This document shows, one piece after another, positions 36,327-43,945 of a stretch of 64,000 nt of DNA. Within the stretch, counting starts at the first letter, position 1. Every line of letters begins with the position of its first letter. Source of the stretch: Solimonas soli DSM 21787 (GTDB taxonomy: Bacteria; Pseudomonadota; Gammaproteobacteria; Nevskiales; Nevskiaceae). The notes under the pieces are model-generated. The model saw only the letters and a program-made list of their open reading frames with translations. It did no database searches and was not told where the DNA came from. The position numbers and the translations under genes were made by a program. Location: contig NZ_AXDW01000016.1 in assembly GCF_000474945.1 (NCBI RefSeq), positions 45,087 through 109,086 of the forward strand. The letters are read 5' to 3'.

Positions 36327-36476
36327 ATGTGCCCGTAGATGCACCGCAGCGGTCCAACACGCGCCGGTTCGATGCGAGCCGGCGCATTTTTCCGTAGGCG
36401 CGCGGCATCCGCCGCGACCGGGCGCGTGGCCTGCGTTTTGCATTGCTGAAGGCGGCGGCACTGCAGTGAACAGTAG

Positions 36477-36738
36477 GGTCTGTTACCGCCATGGGCATCG
36501 CTGTGATGCCGTCTGGCAGGCCGCCAGGCCAGGCGCGGGACGCGCACCTGGGTGATTCCCAGGAAGCGCCCCGCAACGCCGCCTGGCGGCCTGCCAGACG
36601 GCAGCCGCAGGGCCGGACCGTTTTGCCGCAGCGCGGCGTCGCTCGTCGCTCGTGTACTGCGAGTACACGTCGCTCCTCGCTTCTTGCGCTGCGGCAAAGC
36701 GGTCTCGGTCACGGCGATGCCCATGGCGGTAACAGGCC
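36477..36738. repeat. 262-bp three-arm (Y-shaped) inverted-repeat element
   Basis: Three nested stems. Stem A pairs 36477-36505 with 36710-36738 (29 positions, two being G-T mismatches that would be G-U in RNA). Inside it stem B pairs 36507-36529 with 36581-36603 (23 bp, perfect) and has an inner hairpin CCTGGG/CCCAGG at 36547-36563. Stem C pairs 36616-36634 with 36686-36704 (19 positions, one G-T) and has an inner hairpin at 36651-36669 (8 bp, 3-base loop). The result is a three-way junction occupying almost all of the element. It contains no coding sequence of its own and could be a miniature mobile element, a structured RNA or a leader regulating the next gene. Confidence 0.85.
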
Positions 36739-39353
36739 CCAGTGGTTTTCCGGCTGCGCGACATCGCGGCGCGGTCGAGCGATGGCCTGCCGGAAGCGGG
36801 CGAATCTCACCGGCGAGAGCGGCAACCATCAGGACCAAGGGCGAGCGAAGGCATCGAGGGCAGCTGCGTCGCCTGTGCTGCGCGGCGATCGTGCTGTTCG
36901 CCGCCCTGCAGGCGCGAGCCGTCCGCGCCGACCTGGCGAGCGAAACCGAGTTCCACATCGACGCGCAGCCGCTCGCCACGGCGCTGACCGCGTTCGCCGA
37001 CGCGACGCACATCCAGATCGTCATGGCCGCCGACGATCTCGGCGACCGGCGCTCGCCGGGCATTCGCGGTCGCGCGACGGCGGTCGCGGCGCTCGGCGAG
37101 CTGCTGCGCGGCACCTCGCTGCACTTCCAGATCATCAGCGCCGACACCGTGGCGATCGTCGCCGCCGATGCCGCGCCGCCGGACGCCGCGCCTTCGCTGG
37201 GCCAGCTCGACGACGTGGTGGTCGTCGGCCACGGCTATACGCGCGCCTCGAACACCCTCGCCCCGCAGGAAGCGCCGGCCAAGGCGCCGGGCGCACCGGT
37301 GCAGAGCCTGCTCGGCGACCTGCCCGGCGTCAACGTGCAGAACAGCGATCCCTACGGCCTCTACGAATTCGGCAACTCGGTGCGCATCCGCGGCTTCGCC
37401 AGCGACCAGCTCGGCATCTCGCTCGACGGCGTGCCGCTGGAGAGCTACGACGTGCGCGACGGCACGCCGCCGGGCCGCCTGGTCGACGACGACGATCTGG
37501 CGAGCGTGACCGTGGCGCAGGGCTCCGGCGACGTGATGATGCCCTCCTATCACGCGCTCGGCGGTTCGGTGCGCTACTCGACCGGCGAGCCGCTCGGCGT
37601 GCGCGACATGCAGCTGACGGCGACCGGCGGCAGCAACGATCTGACGCGGCTGCGCGCGCGGATCGACACGCCGCCGTGGTGGGCCGGCGGGCCGGAGGCG
37701 CATTTCAGCGCATCGCGCACGCGCGCGACGCAGTTCGACAATGCGCACGCCGACATGGGCGTCGATCACGCCGGCGTCAAGCTCGCGCAGGATTTCGGGG
37801 CTTTCGCGGCGACGCTGATCTACCGCTACGGCAAGCGCGACGATCACGACATGCAGAACTACGACGCGCAGGGCCATGTGCTGAGCGGCTTCGATCTGCT
37901 CGAGACGCCGACCGGCGATCCCGAGCGCGACGCGCTGTACTACGGCTACTGGACCAACGGCCGCACCGATCAGCTGCTCAGCCTGCAGCTGCGGGCCACG
38001 CCCGCCGAAGGCCTCGCGCTGCAGCTGCAGCCCTACTTCGAGCACAAGCGCGGCTACGGCTACGCCGGCGTCGCACCGTCCGCCGCCGAGGCGCAGTACG
38101 CGGCGTCGATCGATCCGGACAGCGGCGTCCCGGGGCGCGACGACAACCTGCCCTACGACGGCAGCGGCATCACCGAGCGGCGCGAGACCCTGCGCGGCAA
38201 CCGCGACGGCGCGACCATCGGCGCGAGCTTCGAAGGCGAACGCCACACGATCAGTGCCGGCGGCTGGTACGAGCGCTACCGCTTCGACCAGGACCGCTCG
38301 CTGTACAACGTCGACGACGACGGCCTCATCGAGGACCGCGGGCCGCCCATCGTCAACTACTACGATCGCCACTTCGACACGCAGGTGCTGCAGTTCTACG
38401 CCAAGGACAGCAGCCGCTGGTTCGATGAGCGGCTGCGCATCGACGTCGGCTTCAAGGGCCTGCACGTCGATCGCGATTTCAGCGGCACCGCCAACGTCGC
38501 CGCCTACGACGCGCAGCAGCTCGCCCGCATCGGCCGCGTCGACCACGATTACTTCCAGCCGCAGTTCGGCCTGACCTGCAAGCTCGACGAGACGCGCGAG
38601 CTGTTCGCCAACTACGCCGACAACTTCAGCGCCGCGCCGCGCAACGCGCTGAGCGCGGAAAACTACGAGTCGCTGCTGCGGCCGGAAACCTCGCACAACA
38701 TCGACTTCGGGCTGCGCAGTCTCGGCAAGCGCGTCAGTGCCTCGGCGACGCTGTACTACATCGACTACGCGCACCGCATTCTCGAACTGACGGTGTCCGA
38801 TCCGTTCATGATCAGCGAGGAGATCTACCGCAACGTCGGCTCGATCCACACCTATGGCATCGAGTTCGCCGCATACGCGCGGCCGCTGCGCGGCCTGCGC
38901 ATCGGCGGCACGCTGTCATTGAACCGCTCGGTGTTCCAGAACGACTACGAGCGCTATGACGAGGACACGCAGGCGATGCAAAGGGTCGCAGTGGCCGGCA
39001 AGACACTGCCCGACACGCCGAACCTGATGGCGGGCCTCGGCGCGCAGTATCGCGCCGGGCGCTTCAGCGCCGACGTCAACGCCAAGTACACCGGCCGCCG
39101 CTATTCGACGGCGACCAACGACGAGCACGTCGCCGGCTATGCGGTGGTCGATGCCGCGCTCGGCTACGAGCTGGCGCCGCGCAGCGCGCGTGCCGGCGGC
39201 CTGCAGCTGCAGCTGCAGGTCTACAACCTGCTCGACGAGCACTACATCGGCTACATCACGCCGGCCGAGTTCGTCGACAACGACAACCACGGCCAGTTCT
39301 TTCTCGGTACGCCGCGCACTGCGTATCTGAGTCTCAGCGCGTCGTTCCGCTGA
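36717..39353 (+). CDS. TonB-dependent receptor with N-terminal STN signalling domain (FecA type)
   Basis: Outer-membrane receptor of up to 878 aa. A hydrophobic signal (CCAAIVLFAALQARAVRA) precedes the STN domain (FHIDAQPLATALTAFADA, HFQIISADTVAIV), a TonB-box region (LDDVVVVGHGYTR), the plug (NSVRIRGFASDQLGISLDGVP, GSGDVMMPSYHALGGSVRYST) and the barrel ending LSASFR. STN domains contact FecR, so the FecI/FecR pair at 28492-30273 is the likely partner. The start is uncertain: ATG 36717 and 36723 lie inside the right arm of the foldback element and give an unusually long leader of 50 residues before the hydrophobic core; no ATG lies closer. Confidence 0.88.
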   Translation: MPMAVTGPSGFPAARHRGAVERWPAGSGRISPARAATIRTKGERRHRGQLRRLCCAAIVLFAALQARAVRADLASETEFHIDAQPLATALTAFADATHIQIVMAADDLGDRRSPGIRGRATAVAALGELLRGTSLHFQIISADTVAIVAADAAPPDAAPSLGQLDDVVVVGHGYTRASNTLAPQEAPAKAPGAPVQSLLGDLPGVNVQNSDPYGLYEFGNSVRIRGFASDQLGISLDGVPLESYDVRDGTPPGRLVDDDDLASVTVAQGSGDVMMPSYHALGGSVRYSTGEPLGVRDMQLTATGGSNDLTRLRARIDTPPWWAGGPEAHFSASRTRATQFDNAHADMGVDHAGVKLAQDFGAFAATLIYRYGKRDDHDMQNYDAQGHVLSGFDLLETPTGDPERDALYYGYWTNGRTDQLLSLQLRATPAEGLALQLQPYFEHKRGYGYAGVAPSAAEAQYAASIDPDSGVPGRDDNLPYDGSGITERRETLRGNRDGATIGASFEGERHTISAGGWYERYRFDQDRSLYNVDDDGLIEDRGPPIVNYYDRHFDTQVLQFYAKDSSRWFDERLRIDVGFKGLHVDRDFSGTANVAAYDAQQLARIGRVDHDYFQPQFGLTCKLDETRELFANYADNFSAAPRNALSAENYESLLRPETSHNIDFGLRSLGKRVSASATLYYIDYAHRILELTVSDPFMISEEIYRNVGSIHTYGIEFAAYARPLRGLRIGGTLSLNRSVFQNDYERYDEDTQAMQRVAVAGKTLPDTPNLMAGLGAQYRAGRFSADVNAKYTGRRYSTATNDEHVAGYAVVDAALGYELAPRSARAGGLQLQLQVYNLLDEHYIGYITPAEFVDNDNHGQFFLGTPRTAYLSLSASFR

Positions 39354-39392
39354 TTGAATTCTCCCGCGACGGATGTCGGGGGAGCGGCAATC
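39353..39392. terminator. Possible bidirectional hairpin between convergent genes
   Basis: CTCCCGCGAC and GTCGGGGGAG pair with one mismatch around GGAT, and the flanking GATTG/CAATC extend the stem. It lies right after the TonB receptor stop and before the convergent dacA end. No T tract. Confidence 0.35.
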
Positions 39393-39480
39393 ATTCCTTA
39401 CGCAAGGGCGTGCCGATGAAGCGCCAGGCATACCGCCCGCGCGCGAGATGTCGAGCGCAGTCGCTGCATCGGGGTCCGCC

Positions 39481-40623
39481 TTACCAGCCGAACCAGAGGC
39501 GGATGCTATCGATCAGGCGGTGGAAGAAGCCGCCGAGCGGCACGTCGTCCATCGCCACCAGCGGGATGGTCTTCAGCGTCTTGCCGTCGAGCGTCACCGT
39601 CGCCGTGCCGAGCGCCTGGCCCTTGGCGAGCGGCGCGACGATCGGCGCGTTGATCTGTGCGCTGACCTGCAGGCGGTCGGCGTTGCCGCGCGGCAGCGAG
39701 ATGGCGACCGGCTCCAGCGTGCCGATGGCGATCTCGTCGGCGGCGCCCTTGTAGACGCGCGTCTGCTGCGCCGGCTTGCCGGGGCCGAACAGCGTGCTGG
39801 TCTCGAAGAAGCGGAAGCCGTAGTTCAGCAGTTCGAGGCTGGCCTGCTCGCGGTAGGCCCAGCTCTTGGTGCCCATCACCGCGGCGATCAGGCGGCGGCC
39901 GTCGCGCTGCGCCGAGGTCAGCAGGCAGTAGCCGGCTTCCGAGGTGTGGCCGGTCTTGATGCCGTCGATCGACGGGTCGCGGCCGAGCAGCAGGTTGCGG
40001 TTCGGCTGCTTGATGCCGTTGTAGACGAACTCGCGCTCGGCAAAGATCTTGTACCACTCCGGGAAGTCGTGGATCAGCGCGCGTGCGAGGATGGTCAGAT
40101 CGTGCGCCGTCGTGTAGTGCTGCGGATCGGGCAGGCCGGAAGCGTCGGCGAAGTGCGAGTTCTTCATGCCGAGCTTGCCGGCGTACTGGTTCATCAGGTC
40201 GGCGAACACCGGCTCGCTGCCGGCGACGTGCTCGGCGACGGCAACCGTCGCGTCGTTGCCCGACTGGATGATGATGCCGCGCAGCAGATCGATCAGCTTC
40301 ACGCGCGTGCCGACCTGCACGAACATGCGCGATTCGCTGGAGTCGATGCCCTGCTTCCAGGCCTTCTCGCTGATCAGCACCTCGTCGTCCGGTGACAGGC
40401 GCTTCTGCCGGATTTCGTCGAAGACGATGTAGGTGGTCAGCACCTTGGTGATGCTGGCCGGCGCCACGTGCGTGTCGGCGTTCGAGCCGACCAGGATCTC
40501 GCCGCTGGCGTAGTCCATCAGCGCGTAGGCGGTGGCGTCGAGCGCCGGCGGGTCCGGAATGTTCTCGGCGTGCGCGAGCGGAACGGCGAAGGCGAGGGCG
40601 GCGGCAAGCAGCAGTTTTTTCAT
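39481..40623 (-). CDS. dacA: D-alanyl-D-alanine carboxypeptidase (penicillin-binding protein 5/6 family)
   Basis: Trims the terminal D-Ala of peptidoglycan pentapeptides in the periplasm. 380 aa with a signal peptide (LLLAAALAFAVPLAHA), catalytic motifs SITK, SGN and KTG (GIKTGHT), the C-terminal PBP5 beta domain, and an amphipathic C-terminal helix (FHRLIDSIRLWFGW) that anchors it to the membrane. ATG 40623 was chosen over 40671 to give a normal signal peptide. It is the last gene of the cell-wall cluster; dacC would be an equally fair name. Confidence 0.95.
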   Translation of the reverse strand: MKKLLLAAALAFAVPLAHAENIPDPPALDATAYALMDYASGEILVGSNADTHVAPASITKVLTTYIVFDEIRQKRLSPDDEVLISEKAWKQGIDSSESRMFVQVGTRVKLIDLLRGIIIQSGNDATVAVAEHVAGSEPVFADLMNQYAGKLGMKNSHFADASGLPDPQHYTTAHDLTILARALIHDFPEWYKIFAEREFVYNGIKQPNRNLLLGRDPSIDGIKTGHTSEAGYCLLTSAQRDGRRLIAAVMGTKSWAYREQASLELLNYGFRFFETSTLFGPGKPAQQTRVYKGAADEIAIGTLEPVAISLPRGNADRLQVSAQINAPIVAPLAKGQALGTATVTLDGKTLKTIPLVAMDDVPLGGFFHRLIDSIRLWFGW

Positions 40624-40698
40624 GTGCGGGGGCAAGTCCATCGGTACGGCGAAAGTGAACATTTTACGCAAGCGCTGCGCGAGTGCGGCGCACGGGCT

Positions 40699-41670
40699 TC
40701 AGCCCTTGATCCAGAACGCGGCGTAGCCGGCGTCGTGCAGCCAGTCGCGGACATCCTGCGCGTCGCTGTCGCGCGCGTAGGGACCGATGACGACGCGATG
40801 CAGCTTGCCATCGTTGCTGGCGCGCACGGCGACGCTTTTCAGGCCCTGATTGCTCAGCTCGTCGCGCATGGCGATGGCGTTGATCGGATCGCTGTACGCG
40901 GCGATCTGCAGCCAGCGGCCGGCGCCGCCGCCGGCGGTTTTCGGCACCGGCGGCGGCTTGGGCGCGGCGATGCCGGGCAGCGATGTCGGCGGCGGCGCGG
41001 CTTCGGCGGCCGGCGCGTTGTTGGCGGCGACCGCGACGGCGCCGCCGTCGCCGTCCGGCTGCAGCGCGCGGATCTCCACTTCGGCGTGGCCGTCGTCGAT
41101 GATGCCGAGCCGCGCGGCGGCGGCGTAGGACAGGTCGATGATGCGTTCGGAATGGAACGGCCCGCGATCGTTGATGCGCACCACCGCAGTCCTGTGGTTC
41201 TCGAGATTGGTGACGCGCACGTAGCTCGGGATCGGCAGGGTCTTGTGCGCGGCGGTCATCGCGAACATGTCGTAGGGCTCGCCGCTCGCCGTCTTCTTGC
41301 CCTGGAATTTCTTGCCGTACCAGGAGGCGCGGCCGCGTTCGCTGAAGCCGGCCGGATCGTCGATCACGCGATAGATCTCGCCGAAGGCTTCGTACTCGGG
41401 CGGATTGCCGGAGCGGCTGCGCGGCTCGCGCTTCGGCACGGCGTCCGGCGTGTTGGCGACGTCGGGCGGGATGTCGCCGCCGTTCGGCGCCGAATCCTTG
41501 ATGCCGGGCTCGGCGATGACGACGCGCGGGCGCGTGCCGTTGCTGTGCGGCGGCGGCCTCGGCCCGGTCGACGGCGTCCGGCCAGGCACCGGCGGCGGGC
41601 CTACGGGGCCGAGACAGGCGGCGAGCGGCAGCAGCGCCAGCGCCAGCGCGAGACGGCGCAGCGCCCTCAC
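40699..41670 (-). CDS. rlpA: Septal-ring lytic transglycosylase RlpA (lipoprotein)
   Basis: 323-aa lipoprotein that cuts denuded glycan strands at division sites. The lipobox PLAAC puts the lipidated Cys at position 19; a Pro-rich linker leads to the double-psi beta-barrel (GRASWYGKKFQGKKTASGE, VRINDRGPF) and a C-terminal SPOR domain (RWLQIAAYSDPINAIAM, VVIGPYARDSDAQ). GTG start at 41670 overlaps the mltB stop (GTGA). Confidence 0.95.
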   Translation of the reverse strand: MRALRRLALALALLPLAACLGPVGPPPVPGRTPSTGPRPPPHSNGTRPRVVIAEPGIKDSAPNGGDIPPDVANTPDAVPKREPRSRSGNPPEYEAFGEIYRVIDDPAGFSERGRASWYGKKFQGKKTASGEPYDMFAMTAAHKTLPIPSYVRVTNLENHRTAVVRINDRGPFHSERIIDLSYAAAARLGIIDDGHAEVEIRALQPDGDGGAVAVAANNAPAAEAAPPPTSLPGIAAPKPPPVPKTAGGGAGRWLQIAAYSDPINAIAMRDELSNQGLKSVAVRASNDGKLHRVVIGPYARDSDAQDVRDWLHDAGYAAFWIKG

Positions 41671-42686
41671 GGCGTCACCGCCGTGGCCGCCTCGATGCGC
41701 TGCGCGAGTCGGGTGACCGCCATCGCGTAGAACACGCGCGGGTTGTAGCTCATCACCGAGTAGAAATTGGGAAAGGCCAGCCAGTATTCGTGGCCGTCAT
41801 CGTCCAGCGCGAGGTCGATGACGCCGACCGGCGTGTCGGCCGGCAGCTTCACCGCGGTGGTGAGCCCCGCGCGGCGCAGATCGCCGGCGCGGTACAGCAT
41901 GCCCATCGAGTTGGCGACCACGCCGGCCGGCAGTGCGTCGCCGCGCAGCGTGGCCGGCACCGCGATCGGCTGGCCGCGCTCCCAGCGCCACTGCGGCTTG
42001 TAGTCGTTGAAGTAGTGCGCGATCGAGCCGATCGCGTCGGCCAGCGACCACAGATCGCGCTTGCCGTCGCCGTCGTAGTCCACCGCCAGGCGGCGGTAGT
42101 TGCTCGGCATGAACTGCGCGGCGCCCATGGCGCCGGCGTAGGAACCTCTCGGCTGCGTGGCGTCGAGCTTGCCGTCGCGGCACAGCACGAAGAACTGCGT
42201 CAGCTCGTCGAAGAAAAAGGCGCTGCGCGTGGGATGCTCGAAGCCCTGCGTGGCCAGCGCATCGAGCACGCGCACGTTGCCGGTGAGCTTGCCGTAGCGC
42301 GTCTCGATGCCGAGGATGCCGGCAATCACCGCCGGCGGCACGCCGTATTCGTACTCGGCGCGCTCGAGAACGTCGCGGTAGTCGCGCAGCAGCGCCGCGC
42401 CGGCGGCGATGCGCGAGTCGTCGACGCGGCGCGCGTACTGCGTCCAGGTCTCGGTGTGCTCCGGCGCCTTCTGCTCCTGCTGGATCAGCTGCGGCAGCTG
42501 CTGCGCCTCGGCCAGCGCCGTCGTCACCTGCTGCAACTCGGGTTCGCTGAAGCCGAAGCCGCTGCGCAGGCGCTGCAGCAGCTCCGGCACGCGCGGATGC
42601 GTGCTGTAGTCCATGCCGTCGGCGAACGCCGCCGGCGCGGCGAGCAGGCAGGCGAGCAGGGCCATGCCCCGTCGAACGGCCCGCAT
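41667..42686 (-). CDS. mltB: Membrane-bound lytic murein transglycosylase B
   Basis: 339-aa lytic transglycosylase (SltB type). A signal peptide (MALLACLLAAPAAFA) lacks a clear lipobox, so it may be soluble and periplasmic. The catalytic Glu is in GILGIETRYGKLTG, followed by FEHPTRSAFFFDELTQF, YAGAMGAAQFMPSNY and DYDGDGKRDLW. ATG 42686 is preferred; ATG 42665 would also work. The open frame continues far upstream but only as a shadow of rodA. Confidence 0.93.
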   Translation of the reverse strand: MRAVRRGMALLACLLAAPAAFADGMDYSTHPRVPELLQRLRSGFGFSEPELQQVTTALAEAQQLPQLIQQEQKAPEHTETWTQYARRVDDSRIAAGAALLRDYRDVLERAEYEYGVPPAVIAGILGIETRYGKLTGNVRVLDALATQGFEHPTRSAFFFDELTQFFVLCRDGKLDATQPRGSYAGAMGAAQFMPSNYRRLAVDYDGDGKRDLWSLADAIGSIAHYFNDYKPQWRWERGQPIAVPATLRGDALPAGVVANSMGMLYRAGDLRRAGLTTAVKLPADTPVGVIDLALDDDGHEYWLAFPNFYSVMSYNPRVFYAMAVTRLAQRIEAATAVTP

Positions 42687-42799
42687 CCTCCCATACGCTG
42701 CCGCGAAGGGTCTCAGCCTCCCTCCGTTGCAGGGACCGGGACGCCGCTGCGCGGGCGAAGGACGCAGATCGCACTGCGGTCGCTGTTTTGTCCGGCGCA

Positions 42800-43945
42800 T
42801 CAGTTCGCGAGCAGCTTGCGGTGAGTGTGGACCGACATCAGCATACCGAAGCAGGCGAGCAGCGAAACCGCCGAAGTGCCGCCGTAGCTCACCAGCGGCA
42901 GCGGCACGCCGACCACGGGCAACAGGCCGATGACCATGCCCATGTTGATGAACACGTAGATGAAGAAGGTCATCGCCAGGCTGCCGGCGAGCAGGCGCTG
43001 GAAGGTGTCCTGCGCGCGCACCGCGATCCACAGGCAGCGGCCGACGATGGCGAGGTACAGGGTCAGCAGCAGCAGCACGCCGATGAAGCCGAGTTCCTCG
43101 GAATACACCGCGAAGATGAAGTCGGTGTGCGCTTCCGGCAGGAATTCCAGCTTGGCCTGCGTGCCGTTGAGCCAGCCCTTGCCGAAGGTGCCGCCGGAGC
43201 CGATCGCGATCATCGACTGCGTGATGTGGTAGCCGGCGCCGAGCGGATCGCTCTCCGGATCGAGCAGGGTGAGGATGCGCTGGCGCTGGTAGTCCTTGAG
43301 ATGCTCCCAGAGGATCGGCGCGGCGGCGCCGAGCACGGCCAGCGCGCCGATCATCCAGCGCCACTGCAGGCCGCCGAGGAACAGCGCGAAGCCGCCGGCG
43401 GCGACGATCAGCAGCGCGGTGCCGAGATCCGGCTGCCTGGCGATCAGCGCCGCGGGCACCAGGATCAGCAGCAGCGTCGCGGCGATGGTCAGCAGGGTCG
43501 GCGGCAGGCGCCGCGTGTGCAGGAAGGCGGCGACCGTGGTCGGCATCGCCAGCTTCATGAACTCGGACGGCTGGAAGCGCACGACGCCGAAATCGAGCCA
43601 GCGCGTCGCGCCCTTGGCGGCGTCGCCGAGCAGCAGGGTGGCGACCAGCAGCAGGATCGTGAAGGCATACAGCCAGGGCGCGACGGTGCGGTAGAGATCG
43701 GGCGGCGCCTGCGCGATGACCGCCATCACCACCAGGCCGAGCGCCACGCGCTGTGCCTGGCTGATGACGCCGTCGATCGAATGCCCGGACGCCGAGTACT
43801 GGATGAAGATGCCGATGCCGGCGACCGCCAGCAGCAGCATCAGCAGCCAGATGTCGATGTGCCAGCTCTCCAGCCAGTCGGCGAGTCCCGGTTCCGGCTT
43901 GTTCGGCCGGCGGCCGCGCATGGGTTGCAAGACGTCAGCGATCAT
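42800..43945 (-). CDS. rodA: Peptidoglycan glycosyltransferase RodA (MrdB)
   Basis: 381-aa SEDS-family polymerase with ten predicted membrane helices. Segments such as QYSASGHSIDGV, FQPSEFMKLAMPT, ARQPDLGTALL and VGVPLPLVSYGGTS are family hallmarks. It polymerises glycan strands for cell elongation together with PBP2. ATG 43945 overlaps the end of mrdA by 11 bases, so the two are translationally coupled. Confidence 0.96.
   Translation of the reverse strand: MIADVLQPMRGRRPNKPEPGLADWLESWHIDIWLLMLLLAVAGIGIFIQYSASGHSIDGVISQAQRVALGLVVMAVIAQAPPDLYRTVAPWLYAFTILLLVATLLLGDAAKGATRWLDFGVVRFQPSEFMKLAMPTTVAAFLHTRRLPPTLLTIAATLLLILVPAALIARQPDLGTALLIVAAGGFALFLGGLQWRWMIGALAVLGAAAPILWEHLKDYQRQRILTLLDPESDPLGAGYHITQSMIAIGSGGTFGKGWLNGTQAKLEFLPEAHTDFIFAVYSEELGFIGVLLLLTLYLAIVGRCLWIAVRAQDTFQRLLAGSLAMTFFIYVFINMGMVIGLLPVVGVPLPLVSYGGTSAVSLLACFGMLMSVHTHRKLLAN

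Noticed and set aside
42687..43364. Extension of mltB upstream to 43364 as one 565-codon protein
   Set aside because: The added part is the shadow of rodA; a proper signal peptide starts at 42686.
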